Shown piece by piece: positions 24,352 to 33,020 of a DNA stretch of 52,079 nt (the first letter of the stretch is position 1; each line of letters opens with the position of its first letter). A model generated the notes under the pieces. That model did not search any database. It was not told the DNA's origin and saw nothing but the letters and a program-made list of their open reading frames with translations. This DNA is from Ruminococcus sp. (lineage in GTDB: Bacteria; Bacillota; Clostridia; Oscillospirales; Ruminococcaceae). The stretch is from assembly GCF_024692365.1 (NCBI RefSeq), contig NZ_JAILMR010000020.1, forward strand, positions 1 through 52,079, in the 5' to 3' direction. A program made the position numbers and the translations under genes.

Positions 24352-25320
24352 TTACTCGTCGCCGGAACCATTAAGACCAAACACCTCATTTAAAATATTA
24401 TCAATTCCACTATGTTCGGATTCATTTTTATAAAATTTCAGGTAGTATTTTCCCTTCTCTTTGTAAGTAGTACATTCTATCAATTGATTGCTATGATCTC
24501 TGTCTGTATTATATGATATATTGTATATTTTGTAATCTTCCTGCCCTTGACAAATATTTCCATTACCTTTGAACTGTTTTAAATATTCGATTTCCGCATC
24601 AACGCTGTCGAACCCTTCTGAAACAACATACAGTTTTTCATTTCTATTATTTTCTCTGTCATAGTATGTATAATATGCTTTGCTTATATCAAGGTCAATG
24701 TATTCCAAACCCAGTTCAGACCAAAGGTCCTTTTTCTCCTGATCGGTAAAGGTTGTTTTTTCATAAGTCTTGATACGGCTCTTAATATATGTAAAATCCT
24801 CATCAGCTTCAATCATTGCAGAACCACTTTTATAAAATCTCAGGTAGTATTTTCCGTTTTCTTCGTAGGTGATACAAACTATAGATTTATTCTCATTATC
24901 TATATCGGTATTATATCTTATACCCAATATTTCTTGAATATTATTTCTTTTATCATCATCTGTTTTATTTTCATTCTTGACCATATCACCTATATGGACA
25001 TCTTCATTGAACTGTTTTAAATATTTGATCTGTGCGTCAACGCTGTCAAATCCTTCTGAAACAACAAATAGTCTATGACTATATTTATTATAATATGCTT
25101 TGCTTATATCAAGGTCGATGTAATCCAAGCCCAGTTCTGACCAAAGGTTCTTTTTCTCCTGATCGGTAAAGGTTGTTTTTTCATGAAGCTTTGAACTACG
25201 CACTGTATGGCTAATTATACCATAAAATAATAAACCAAGATATGCAACATATAAAAACACGATCACTGCTAATACTGAACGAATAATTTTCTTAAAAATA
25301 TGTCTTTTTGAACGTAACAT
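24352..25320 (-). CDS. Membrane-anchored protein with two tandem 130-140-residue repeats
   Basis: 322 residues, start after aggagataactt. Residues 1-45 hold a basic start and one transmembrane helix (SVLAVIVFLYVAYLGLLFYG). Two tandem repeats follow outside: both start KTTFTDQEKK(N/D)LWSELGL, continue YIDLDISKAYY, VVSEGFDSVDA, YLKQF and end GKYYLRFYK or GKYYLKFYK. No known family is recognised. Codon usage is AT-rich compared with neighbouring metabolic genes. Two mini-ORFs downstream copy its N-terminal segment and start region. Confidence 0.7.
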   Translation of the reverse strand: MLRSKRHIFKKIIRSVLAVIVFLYVAYLGLLFYGIISHTVRSSKLHEKTTFTDQEKKNLWSELGLDYIDLDISKAYYNKYSHRLFVVSEGFDSVDAQIKYLKQFNEDVHIGDMVKNENKTDDDKRNNIQEILGIRYNTDIDNENKSIVCITYEENGKYYLRFYKSGSAMIEADEDFTYIKSRIKTYEKTTFTDQEKKDLWSELGLEYIDLDISKAYYTYYDRENNRNEKLYVVSEGFDSVDAEIEYLKQFKGNGNICQGQEDYKIYNISYNTDRDHSNQLIECTTYKEKGKYYLKFYKNESEHSGIDNILNEVFGLNGSGDE

Positions 25321-25369
25321 AAGTTATCTCCTGTTCTATCTATAAACCTATTGGGTCATAGTCGCATTG

Positions 25370-25756
25370 TCAGTCTTTATGGGTGGGTTTCATACAAACC
25401 GCTGCGGCGGCGTTCAGCAGACTTCCTGCGGCGTAGGCAAAGATATCTTCCCATGCGAAGCCTGTTCCCATGAGAATTGCGGGCAGGCTGCGGGGGGCGA
25501 AGCCGAGGATCTTGTAGAGTTCAAAATACTGCGATACTTCGACTGCGCAGGCGAAGATGAAGAGTATCAGCGGCAGGGTGCGGGGGAATTTTTCGGTGAA
25601 TATGCGCACGAAGAAGTACATTGCGGGCATAACGAGGACATCTCCGATATATGCGCGGACGAAGCCGTGGGCGTACTTTCCTATGAGTATCTCGATGATG
25701 AGAAGTGCGGCGAAGATCGCTGTATTTACAAGTTTACGTTTGGTTGACTGTTTCAT
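25370..25756 (-). CDS. DUF2809/VanZ-like membrane protein
   Basis: 128 residues. ATG 25756 follows aaggagaaaatt. Four hydrophobic helices; YIGDVLVMPAMYFFVRIF, FACAVEVSQYFELYK and GTGFAWEDIFAYAAGSLL match the DUF2809 pattern (related to VanZ-like small membrane proteins). Function unknown. Its start lies in the end of the upstream gene on the same strand, so the two are coupled. Confidence 0.75.
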   Translation of the reverse strand: MKQSTKRKLVNTAIFAALLIIEILIGKYAHGFVRAYIGDVLVMPAMYFFVRIFTEKFPRTLPLILFIFACAVEVSQYFELYKILGFAPRSLPAILMGTGFAWEDIFAYAAGSLLNAAAAVCMKPTHKD

Positions 25757-25766
25757 AATTTTCTCC

Positions 25767-26162
25767 TTATTCACTGTGATATAAATGAACGCGGTATTTT
25801 CCGTGATGCGGTTCTATCCTTATGGATATATGTTCGTCACCTCTGGATTTGTAATCAAAGAAGTTTCCGGGTAAGTACTTTATGAGATCGAATTTTACGT
25901 TGTTTTGCAGAAATCTCTCTGCGTCATCAACTTCGACGACAAGCTCAGTGTCTATCGCAACAAGAAAGCTGTCATCTTTATAGCTCACAAGCTTCACATC
26001 GTCGGTAAGGTCAAGGTAAAATTCCTGGCTCACTCGCTGGCGGTCGATGGAAAAGTAGTATATGCGCGGCATGAACATCGCTACGTAGAAAATCAGCGGC
26101 GGCAAAACGAAAATAAGAATGACCAAAATGCACCCGAGCTTCTTTTTTGATTTTTTCTCCAT
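25767..26162 (-). CDS. Single-helix membrane protein, unknown
   Basis: 131 residues. ATG 26162 is preceded by ggagtgataat, which overlaps the previous gene's stop. A Lys-rich start (EKKSKKKLG) leads to one transmembrane helix (about 10-31); the rest (32-131) is an external mixed alpha/beta domain (YYFSIDRQRVSQEFYLDL, FLVAIDTELVVEVDDAERFL). No family recognised. Middle gene of a three-gene set (26589 to 25370). Confidence 0.65.
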   Translation of the reverse strand: MEKKSKKKLGCILVILIFVLPPLIFYVAMFMPRIYYFSIDRQRVSQEFYLDLTDDVKLVSYKDDSFLVAIDTELVVEVDDAERFLQNNVKFDLIKYLPGNFFDYKSRGDEHISIRIEPHHGKYRVHLYHSE

Positions 26163-26166
26163 ATTA

Positions 26167-26589
26167 TCACTCCATCTGTTTTTTACTTGATATCCTGTTC
26201 TTGATCATGATCTTGATTGCTCCGATCATTGAAATTGCTATACATACTTCAGCATGGAAATATAAACTGATAAGCATACCTAATCCGTCAACAGCACTTG
26301 GCGAGCCGTAACCGGGATGAAAAAAAGTGACCAGAACATAGGATAACGGGTTAAAAAGCGAGATCACAAACCCTATTACAGTAAACAATACACCCGAAAC
26401 CAAAAAGACCAGAAAAGGTTTTATTGAATCGTAACGTATAGCTCTCCAAAGGAAATATATACCAAAGACAGCCTCGGAAATATAAATACCAATTATCGGG
26501 CCTATAGCGGCACCCAGAAATATAGTGATATTACAAATCACGGAACATATCAGACCATCAATTATCTCCAGCGAATAATTTTTCATCAT
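26167..26589 (-). CDS. Four-helix membrane protein, unknown
   Basis: 140 residues with four hydrophobic helices (about 12-38, 42-60, 66-92 and 108-130). Start after ggagtgatgat; ATG 26589 and 26586 are adjacent alternatives. No family recognised. It leads the set with the 131-aa protein and the DUF2809 protein. Confidence 0.6.
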   Translation of the reverse strand: MMKNYSLEIIDGLICSVICNITIFLGAAIGPIIGIYISEAVFGIYFLWRAIRYDSIKPFLVFLVSGVLFTVIGFVISLFNPLSYVLVTFFHPGYGSPSAVDGLGMLISLYFHAEVCIAISMIGAIKIMIKNRISSKKQME

Positions 26590-26779
26590 ATCATCACTCC
26601 ATCTTAGAAATTTGCTTGAATTTTTAACGTGACATCATTATATCACGTTTAGAACCGTTTGTCAATAGTTTTTTATTGAAAAACAATATTTTTTTACTAT
26701 GTTTCAAAAATGTTGATTTCTATGATGTTTTTTGGGGCGGGTGAATGATTTTGTTCACGCTCTGATTTTTGGGATTGCC

Positions 26780-26955
26780 CGCGCCTATTGGGTCGATAGA
26801 TAGTCTGCTATTGCTTGATAGTTGCCACGTCGCTTTTGTGCCTTGACCGAGAGGCTCTGCCCCTAACAATCAGCTTTGCTGATTGTGTGCTCATCCGCAA
26901 GCCTTTCGCGAAAGGCTTGACCCAAAGCTCAATTCGCGGCATAGTTTGATATTAT
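26780..26955 (+). repeat. Dispersed hairpin-rich repeat, copy 2
   Basis: The shared core is gtgccttgaccgagaggctctgcc, then hairpin acaatcagc-ttt-gctgattgt (26866-26886), then the perfect 22-base palindrome at 26898-26919 (caagcctttcg/cgaaaggcttg). The left end seen in copies 1, 3 and 4 is not recognisable. With AT-rich DNA it fills the 454-base gap 26590-27043. Confidence 0.7.
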
Positions 26956-26984
26956 CGCACTTTTTCTGCCGCGATTTTTTCGGG

Positions 26985-27013
26985 TTTACTTTTTATGAAA
27001 TTTATGCTATAAT
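26985..27013 (+). promoter_or_regulatory. Promoter of the MscS gene
   Basis: TTTACT (26985-26990), 17-bp spacer, TATAAT (27008-27013), 30 bases before the start. Confidence 0.75.
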
Positions 27014-27043
27014 GTCTATGTATATTAATGATCACGGGGTGAG

Positions 27044-27847
27044 ATGATGATAGAAAAATTTCTTTTAAGGCTTGAAGATATGCTGCCTAATATGATCGCA
27101 GCTGCTATAATCCTCGCGGGCGGTTATATCGCGCAGGTGATAACGCTTCGGCTGATGGGCAAGGCATTGAAATTGAAGCACGTTGATGCTACGGTTCACA
27201 AATTCCTGATGTCGATGGTCAAGGTGATAATTACGGTCATCGTTGTGGTGAGTGCGCTTTCGGCTATGAAAGTGCCTATGTCCTCGATTTTAGCGGCTAT
27301 CGGCACGGCGGGCATCGCTATCGGTCTTGCTTTGCAGGACAGCCTTTCAAACGTGGCAGGCGGGTTCATCATACTTTTCGCGAAGCCTTTCCGCTGCGGA
27401 GACTATGTAAAGATCGGCGAAAACGAGGGTACGGTGGATATCATCTCGATACTCTACACAAAGCTGAATACCATTGAAAACAAGGCGGTTTACATTCCGA
27501 ACAGCATAGCTTCAAAAAGCGCGGTGACGAACTGCACTTCCGAGAAGAACCGCTGTATCGAGCTGAAATTCCCCATATCCTACTCGGAGGATCACAAGAA
27601 GGTCATGGAGCTGGTGAGAGGTGTGCTTCAAGCCGAAAACAGGGTACTTTCGGTACCTGCGAAGCCGCTGGTGGTCATCGGTGAGCACGGTACTCACGCT
27701 GTTATAATACTGACGCGTTCATGGGTAAGGACAGAGGATTACTGGCAGACCCGCTGGGATATTCTGCAGAAGGTCAAGGAAGTTTTTGATGAGAACGGCA
27801 TTGTTATTCCTTTTGAGCAGTTGGATGTGCATATGAAAGATAAGTAA
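27044..27847 (+). CDS. MscS-family mechanosensitive channel
   Basis: 267 residues, the short MscS length. Start after ggggtgag; ATG 27044 and 27047 are adjacent. Three N-terminal helices (about 15-35, 60-80 and 84-112), the third being the pore helix with SSILAAIGTAGIAIGLALQDSLSNVAGG. The beta domain follows with GDYVKIGENEGTVDIISILYTKL and IPNS, then the C-terminal alpha/beta domain. The channel opens under membrane tension on hypo-osmotic shock. An LRR protein gene follows after 17 bases and may be co-transcribed. Confidence 0.93.
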   Translation: MMIEKFLLRLEDMLPNMIAAAIILAGGYIAQVITLRLMGKALKLKHVDATVHKFLMSMVKVIITVIVVVSALSAMKVPMSSILAAIGTAGIAIGLALQDSLSNVAGGFIILFAKPFRCGDYVKIGENEGTVDIISILYTKLNTIENKAVYIPNSIASKSAVTNCTSEKNRCIELKFPISYSEDHKKVMELVRGVLQAENRVLSVPAKPLVVIGEHGTHAVIILTRSWVRTEDYWQTRWDILQKVKEVFDENGIVIPFEQLDVHMKDK

Positions 27848-27864
27848 GGAATATTGGTACTTGA

Positions 27865-28695
27865 ATGAAAATGAATAAAAAAAGGAAGATAATAGGCATA
27901 ATAACAGCCGCGGTATTTGCACTGATAATATTTGTATATCCACCATATGTAAGGATAATGGGGCACTGGTATCCTACTAATATTGAGAAAATTGAAATTG
28001 ATTGCTATTCCAAAAATGCTCATGACATAGTTCGCATTAAAAAGTTAAAGAAACTCAAAGAATTGGAGATAACTTCATATTCAGGTAATGACCTGAGTTC
28101 TTCGATTTCAGAGTTGAGTAATCTTGAACGTCTAAGACTAAACTTTTGTGAAACTGAGCTATCATGCGATTTTGAACATCTGGATAGACTTAATACAATT
28201 GAATTACTTGAATCAAAATGCAGTTTTTCTTCTAAAATGTGCGATAGCATTAAAGAGCTATATTTCAGTTCTTATTGCACACTTACCTCTGTTGAAGGAT
28301 TGAAAGGCTGCAATTGTACAGAATTGTTTTTGGATAGTCCGGATGGCGTAACAGCTGATGAACTAAATGAATTGATAAACACCCTTCCAAAGATAGAATT
28401 TCTTCGATCGGACATCGCATATTTGAAATCTAAGCCGCTGGAATGTAAATCACTAAAAAGAGTTTGGATTTGGGATCACGTAAATGAAACAAAGGAACCA
28501 TTTGATCTTGAACGTTTTGCCAATTGCAGTTCAATTGAAGAGCTGAAATTGATAAACGTTATAATATCGGATTATTCACCACTCTGTGAAATGAAAAATC
28601 TTAAAACCTTGAAAGTTTATAGTGAGCAGATAACAGAAGAAGATATCCGTATGCTGGAAGATGCGGGTATTGAGGTAGAAGTGGATACTAAATAA
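27865..28695 (+). CDS. Membrane-anchored leucine-rich repeat protein
   Basis: 276 residues. A basic start (MKMNKKRK) and one transmembrane helix (9-25) are followed by an external region of LRR-like repeats: LKELEITSYSG, LERLRLNFCE, LNTIELLES, IKELYFSS, SLKRVWIWD, IEELKLINVII and LKTLKVYSEQI. AT-rich codon use compared with mscS. Likely a surface binding protein; no ligand can be given. The ribosome binding site (aaggaatattggtacttg) is weak and distant. A terminator follows. Confidence 0.7.
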   Translation: MKMNKKRKIIGIITAAVFALIIFVYPPYVRIMGHWYPTNIEKIEIDCYSKNAHDIVRIKKLKKLKELEITSYSGNDLSSSISELSNLERLRLNFCETELSCDFEHLDRLNTIELLESKCSFSSKMCDSIKELYFSSYCTLTSVEGLKGCNCTELFLDSPDGVTADELNELINTLPKIEFLRSDIAYLKSKPLECKSLKRVWIWDHVNETKEPFDLERFANCSSIEELKLINVIISDYSPLCEMKNLKTLKVYSEQITEEDIRMLEDAGIEVEVDTK

Positions 28696-28729
28696 TTAAA
28701 TAGGGCTCATGGAACATTCTTTGAGCGCA

Positions 28730-28754
28730 AAAAGGCGGGTACACCCCGCCTTTT
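28730..28754. terminator. Bidirectional terminator
   Basis: Arms aaaaggcggg (28730-28739) and cccgcctttt (28745-28754) between converging genes. Confidence 0.85.
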
Positions 28755-28755
28755 C

Positions 28756-29136
28756 TCATCTGAAAATATCGTCCGCCACATCTCTGCCTGTGTCAATGGT
28801 GTCATCTATCACATCGTTGCCGCCTTCGAGGATATCGTCTATGCCCTCGCCGATACGGCTCATAACATCGCCCGAATCGTCGTGGGAAATGTCATTGTCG
28901 CGGAGTGATGATTCCTCGTCCCTCCTGGAAGAACTTTCCTCACGGCGTGATGATACATCATCTTTACGTGAAGTCTCAGCCTTTGAGGTCACTGCGGGGC
29001 GTGTTGTGGTCATGGCGCTGCTTTCTTCGTACTTGCCTACCTTGTACTCCGAATCGCTTCGCTCGCCAGCCGAACAGGCTGTTATCGCTGCCGCCGCCGA
29101 CAGCGCACAGATAGTCACTGCAAGATATCTTTTCAT
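28756..29136 (-). CDS. Small Ser/Asp/Arg-rich lipoprotein
   Basis: 126 residues from ATG 29136 (aaaggaaagataacc upstream); the frame opens earlier, but only this start gives a lipoprotein signal peptide. Residues 1-21 end AAAAITAC, with Cys as the lipidation site. The mature part is disordered and low complexity: Thr-rich, then Ser-Arg-Arg-Asp/Glu repeats, then an amphipathic Asp/Ile/Gly helix (IGEGIDDILEGGNDVIDD). No family recognised; it resembles many short clostridial surface lipoproteins of unknown role. Confidence 0.7.
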   Translation of the reverse strand: MKRYLAVTICALSAAAAITACSAGERSDSEYKVGKYEESSAMTTTRPAVTSKAETSRKDDVSSRREESSSRRDEESSLRDNDISHDDSGDVMSRIGEGIDDILEGGNDVIDDTIDTGRDVADDIFR

Positions 29137-29304
29137 GGTTATCTTTCCTTTCTTTTGTGGCATACTATTGTTAAACGGTGTTCTTCTGCCGTTCACCGTT
29201 TTTATTATTGACCATGTTAATGTGATTATACGGTGTCATGATAACATACTAAATTTTACCGCTTGAAAGTTCATAAAAAGACTGACCGTAATTCATTTTT
29301 TGGG

Positions 29305-29333
29305 TTGAAAAAAAAATGAAAATATGCTATAAT
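29305..29333 (+). promoter_or_regulatory. Promoter of the NSS transporter gene
   Basis: TTGAAA (29305-29310), 17-bp spacer, TATAAT (29328-29333), leaving a leader of about 85 bases. Confidence 0.75.
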
Positions 29334-29425
29334 GTCAAAAGGTAAATTTTATTTAAATTTATGATACTTTCATGTAGGAACGTTTTGTGACATGAGAAAT
29401 ATCAGGAAAATTGGAGTGTAAGAAA

Positions 29426-30835
29426 ATGGAAAAATCAAGCGGAACGAAACGTAACTCGTTTTCAAGCTCCCTCGGCTTCGTACTTGCGGCGGCAGGTTCG
29501 GCAGTCGGACTTGGAAACATCTGGCGATTCCCCTATCTGGCGGCTAAAAACGGCGGCGGTATCTTTCTGGTTATATACCTGATACTCGCCCTGACCTTCG
29601 GCTTCACCCTGCTGGTCAGCGAAGTCGCAATTGGCAGAAAGACCAAGCAGGGATGTCTGACAGCTTACGGTGAACTTCACAAAAAGTCAAAGTGGATGGG
29701 CGTTTTTGCGGAGATAGTACCTTTTATGATACTTCCTTACTACTGCCTGATCGGCGGCTGGGTGCTGAAATACTTCACCGTATTCGCAACCGGCAACGGC
29801 ACTGCTGCGGCGAATGACGAATATTTCGGCAGTTTCATAACCGCACCTGTTTCGCCTATTATATTCGACGTTATTTTCCTTGCGGCGACTGCTATTGTCA
29901 TCGCACTGGGCGTAAACAAGGGCATTGAATCAATATCAAAGGTACTTATGCCTCTGCTTCTGTTGACGATAATAGGTATATCGATATTCGCGCTGACACT
30001 GAAAGGCAATGACGGCAGAACAGGTCTGGACGGCTTCAAGATTTTCGTTGTACCGAATTTGGAAGGCATGGGCGCAAAGGATATATTCAACGTTGTGCTT
30101 GACGCTATGGGACAGCTGTTCTACTCAATAAGCGTTGCTATGGGTATCATGGTAACTTACGGTTCATACTTCAAGGACGACGAGAACCTGATGAAGTCTG
30201 TAAACCGCATCGAGATATTCGATACACTGGTAGCTTTCCTGGCAGGCGTTATGATAATCCCTGCTGTATACGCTTTCATGGGCGATGAGGGTCTGAAAGA
30301 AGCAGGTCCCAGTTTGATGTTCAAATCACTCCCCAAGGTATTTGAAGCTATGGGTCCTGCGGGTACATGGATAGGCGCGGCATTCTTCCTTATGGTACTG
30401 TTCGCTGCGCTGACAAGTTCCATATCCATTCTTGAAGCCGTTGTTTCAGGTCTGATGGACAAGTTCGGCTGGTCGCGTAAAAAGGCTGTTACTTTTGAAA
30501 CAGCTGCTGCACTGGCGTTGGGCATACTTATTTGCCTGGGCTACAACAAGCTTTATTTCGAGGTAGACCTTCCCAACGGAAGCAAAAACGGTCAGATACT
30601 TGATATCTTCGACTACATCTCCAATAATATCCTGATGCCCGTTGTTGCTATCAGCACCTGCATACTCATAGGCTGGATAGTAAAGCCCAAAACCATCATA
30701 GACGAAGCTACCAAAAACGGCGAGCGTTTCGGCAGAAAAGGTATGTACATCGTTATGGTGAAGTTCATCGAACCTGTACTGCTTTTCCTGCTGCTGCTGG
30801 GTTCACTGGGCGTTTGGAACAAGCTGCTGGGATAA
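29426..30835 (+). CDS. Neurotransmitter:sodium symporter (NSS) family transporter
   Basis: 469 residues from ATG 29426, preceded by ggagtgtaagaaa. The first helix carries the NSS signature GSAVGLGNIWRFPYLAAKNG (unwound TM1 with Na+ and substrate site), followed by 11-12 helices in all; GQLFYSISVAMGIMVTYGSY matches TM6 of LeuT. It imports an amino acid or related amine with Na+; the substrate cannot be set from the sequence. It is followed by a small GGDEF gene after 35 bases. Confidence 0.93.
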   Translation: MEKSSGTKRNSFSSSLGFVLAAAGSAVGLGNIWRFPYLAAKNGGGIFLVIYLILALTFGFTLLVSEVAIGRKTKQGCLTAYGELHKKSKWMGVFAEIVPFMILPYYCLIGGWVLKYFTVFATGNGTAAANDEYFGSFITAPVSPIIFDVIFLAATAIVIALGVNKGIESISKVLMPLLLLTIIGISIFALTLKGNDGRTGLDGFKIFVVPNLEGMGAKDIFNVVLDAMGQLFYSISVAMGIMVTYGSYFKDDENLMKSVNRIEIFDTLVAFLAGVMIIPAVYAFMGDEGLKEAGPSLMFKSLPKVFEAMGPAGTWIGAAFFLMVLFAALTSSISILEAVVSGLMDKFGWSRKKAVTFETAAALALGILICLGYNKLYFEVDLPNGSKNGQILDIFDYISNNILMPVVAISTCILIGWIVKPKTIIDEATKNGERFGRKGMYIVMVKFIEPVLLFLLLLGSLGVWNKLLG

Positions 30836-30870
30836 TTTAAATATCCCCGTCCCGAAAATGAGGTGATATC

Positions 30871-31335
30871 ATGGCTTACGAAGATAACTATGACATTTTG
30901 ACGGGCTATCTGAAAAAGAAAGCTTTTGAAGATGCTGAAAGTAAAGGCAGTTTCCACGGTCAGCATATAGGTGTGCTGTTTGCCGATATCAATGATCTGA
31001 AAAAATACCACGACTATTACGGTCATGCGATGAGCGATCTGCAGATCAGAAAAGTGGCTTTGGCGATACAGGAAGCCACCGAATGCATGGGTGAGTACTA
31101 CCGCTTCGGCGGTGACGAGTTAGTGGCGGTGTTCATGTGGTTAAATAAAGAAGAGTTTGACAGATACATGAAGCGTGTTGATGATGCCAGAAAAAGTCTG
31201 GAAGAATCAGGCAGTATCACCTTTGCGGCGGGATCATGCTTTGCTGAGTCCGTTAAGGATATACGTCCGGTACTGCAAACTGCGTTTGAAAGAATGCGTG
31301 CCGACAAGGAAAGATATCACGCTGAACACTCGTAA
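30871..31335 (+). CDS. Stand-alone GGDEF (diguanylate cyclase-like) protein
   Basis: 154 residues, start after aatgaggtgatatc. It consists of one GGDEF domain only: DxLTGYLKKKAFE at the start, FADINDLKKYHDYYGHAMSD (metal Asp and nucleotide-binding residues) and RFGGDELVAVF, where the signature loop is GGDEL, a functional variant in many cyclases. There is no sensor or membrane segment. It probably makes c-di-GMP or binds it. The truncated second half (short after the signature) is a caution. Terminator follows. Confidence 0.85.
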   Translation: MAYEDNYDILTGYLKKKAFEDAESKGSFHGQHIGVLFADINDLKKYHDYYGHAMSDLQIRKVALAIQEATECMGEYYRFGGDELVAVFMWLNKEEFDRYMKRVDDARKSLEESGSITFAAGSCFAESVKDIRPVLQTAFERMRADKERYHAEHS

Positions 31336-31367
31336 GACTGAGGTTTCGGGGGAATTTTGAATAAGAG

Positions 31368-31405
31368 ACCGGGGAGTTCCTTATGATAGGGGCTCCCCGG
31401 TTTTT
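31368..31405 (+). terminator. Terminator after the GGDEF gene
   Basis: Nine-bp stem accggggag (31368-31376) / ctccccggt (31393-31401) followed by TTTTT. Confidence 0.88.
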
Positions 31406-31434
31406 ATATGGACTTGATACAGGATTCGATGCCG

Positions 31435-31450
31435 TTGTGCAATTGCACAA
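31435..31450. promoter_or_regulatory. Perfect 16-bp palindrome, candidate operator of the AraC gene
   Basis: ttgtgcaattgcacaa is perfectly self-complementary and lies about 58 bases before the -35 box of the AraC-family gene; a half-site-like ttttgcac follows at 31484-31491, just upstream of the -35. Confidence 0.5.
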
Positions 31451-31507
31451 AAGTAATCATCTACAATTATTTAGAATGTGGAATTTTGCACGAGGGCAGG
31501 ATTTTCC

Positions 31508-31536
31508 TTGACGATGGAGCGTATTTGTGGTATTAT
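31508..31536 (+). promoter_or_regulatory. Promoter of the AraC-family gene
   Basis: TTGACG (31508-31513), 17-bp spacer, TATTAT (31531-31536), 36 bases before the start. Confidence 0.7.
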
Positions 31537-31572
31537 AAATATAACAATATTAACCTATGGAGGTTACGCGCT

Positions 31573-32391
31573 ATGTTCTTTGACGATTACCCCATCGTAG
31601 GCACCGAGACACGGCTGCCTATCTACATAATCACTATCGGACAGAATGAATATCAGTCCCACGTAAGCAGACCCGAGGGCTTCCGCTACCCGCAGATAAT
31701 CTACTGCACAAAGGGCAGCGGCATGCTGAACGTCGGGGGCGCAAGCTATCGAATATCCCCTAATATGGGATTTTTCCTGCCTGCAGATATCCCCCACGAA
31801 TACTACACCACGGGCGATGTCTGGGATACCCGCTGGATAACCGCAGGTGGCTACGGCTACGACCGTATGCTGAAAGAATTCGGCATGACCGAACCCCGCG
31901 TATTCAGACTCAGCGACATAAATGTGCTGGAAGAGGGCTTTATGAAGATGCATGAGGCTCTCCGCAGTGATTCAATATTCGGAAATTATCGCGCATCGGG
32001 ATTGCTTTACAACTTCCTGATAGATTTTTACAGGGTCGTTTCCGGCGAGTACGAGGGCAGCGAGCCTTCGGGACCGCTGGTAAAGGCTATCGAGTACATA
32101 AACCGCAATTATCCCGAGAAAATAACGCTGGAACAGCTTTGCGATGTTTCAGGCGTCAGCAAACAGCATCTTTGCAGGCTTTTCAGAAAATCCCTGAACT
32201 GCCGACCCACGGAATATGTGGCTAAGCGACGTATCCGCGAGGCTAAGACACTTCTGGCAAACACGGAGAAGCCTATCGAGCAGATAGCTGTGGAGACAGG
32301 ATTCTGCACTCCGGGATATCTGTGCGAGCTTTTTAAGAGGTATGAGGAAGTCACCCCCGGCGAGTACCGCAAAGAATTCACGAGGGATTGA
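31573..32391 (+). CDS. AraC-family transcriptional regulator
   Basis: 272 residues. ATG 31573 is chosen because tatggagg lies 9 bases upstream; the open frame further 5' runs through the promoter. The N-terminal cupin sugar-sensing domain (about 20-150) has PQIIYCTKGSG and FFLPADIPHEYY. The C-terminal double helix-turn-helix (about 170-270) has ITLEQLCDVSGVSKQHLCRLFRK and PIEQIAVETGF...LFKRYEEVTPGEYRKEF, the AraC signature. The nearby alpha-xylosidase gene (33021) suggests a plant-sugar signal, but that gene is on the opposite strand and not adjacent, so the link is an inference. Confidence 0.9.
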   Translation: MFFDDYPIVGTETRLPIYIITIGQNEYQSHVSRPEGFRYPQIIYCTKGSGMLNVGGASYRISPNMGFFLPADIPHEYYTTGDVWDTRWITAGGYGYDRMLKEFGMTEPRVFRLSDINVLEEGFMKMHEALRSDSIFGNYRASGLLYNFLIDFYRVVSGEYEGSEPSGPLVKAIEYINRNYPEKITLEQLCDVSGVSKQHLCRLFRKSLNCRPTEYVAKRRIREAKTLLANTEKPIEQIAVETGFCTPGYLCELFKRYEEVTPGEYRKEFTRD

Positions 32392-32399
32392 CAGGGCTT

Positions 32400-32876
32400 A
32401 TGAAAGTTTCATTTGATCTTGATGATACGCTTTTCGTATCGGAGGAAAAATTTAAAGTTGAACCCACGCTGCGCTTTCCATGGAATCTTATCTACAAGGA
32501 AAGACTTCGGGCGGGGACTATCGAACTTATGCATTATATCCGCAATGCGGGTATCGAGCTTTGGATATACACCACATCTTTCCGTTCGGAGAAATATATC
32601 CGCGGAATGTTTCGCCATTACGGAGTAAAGCTTGATCAGGTGGTGAACGGTTCTCGCCATGCGCAGGAAGTTCAGAAGGGACATTCAGAGGGTATGCCCT
32701 CGAAATATCCCAGCAAATACCGCATCGATCTGCATATTGACGATGATATCTCCGTTGCGCAGAACGGTCGCACTTACGGTTTCAAGGTGTTTACCGTAGG
32801 TGGTCCCGATGATGAATGGGCTAATAAGATCATCGCGGAGATAGATAAGATACAGGCTAGAAAAATGGAAAAATAG
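32400..32876 (+). CDS. HAD-family hydrolase-like protein
   Basis: 158 residues. The HAD motif I is at the very start, VSFDLDDTLFV (nucleophile and acid Asp pair); motif II is WIYTTSF; a late IDLHIDDDIS gives the acidic motif IV. The cap is minimal, so it should act on a phosphorylated small molecule or protein. It begins 8 bases after the AraC stop and shares its transcript; the ATG at 32400 is preferred over an upstream TTG overlapping the AraC stop. Confidence 0.8.
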   Translation: MKVSFDLDDTLFVSEEKFKVEPTLRFPWNLIYKERLRAGTIELMHYIRNAGIELWIYTTSFRSEKYIRGMFRHYGVKLDQVVNGSRHAQEVQKGHSEGMPSKYPSKYRIDLHIDDDISVAQNGRTYGFKVFTVGGPDDEWANKIIAEIDKIQARKMEK

Positions 32877-32927
32877 GGGCGTGTATTGACCCTAACGTTT
32901 TTGGCGTTGTTCATGTAAATAATAATT

Positions 32928-32969
32928 AAGAGCTTAACTGACCCATTCAGGGTTCGTTAAGCTCTTTTT
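32928..32969. terminator. Bidirectional terminator
   Basis: Arms aagagcttaac (32928-32938) and gttaagctctt (32956-32966) then TTT, between the HAD gene and the converging alpha-xylosidase gene. Confidence 0.85.
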
Positions 32970-33020
32970 GTGATTTGGCTTTATGTAGGGATATCTGGCA
33001 GAACTCCCTTTCTTACAACT

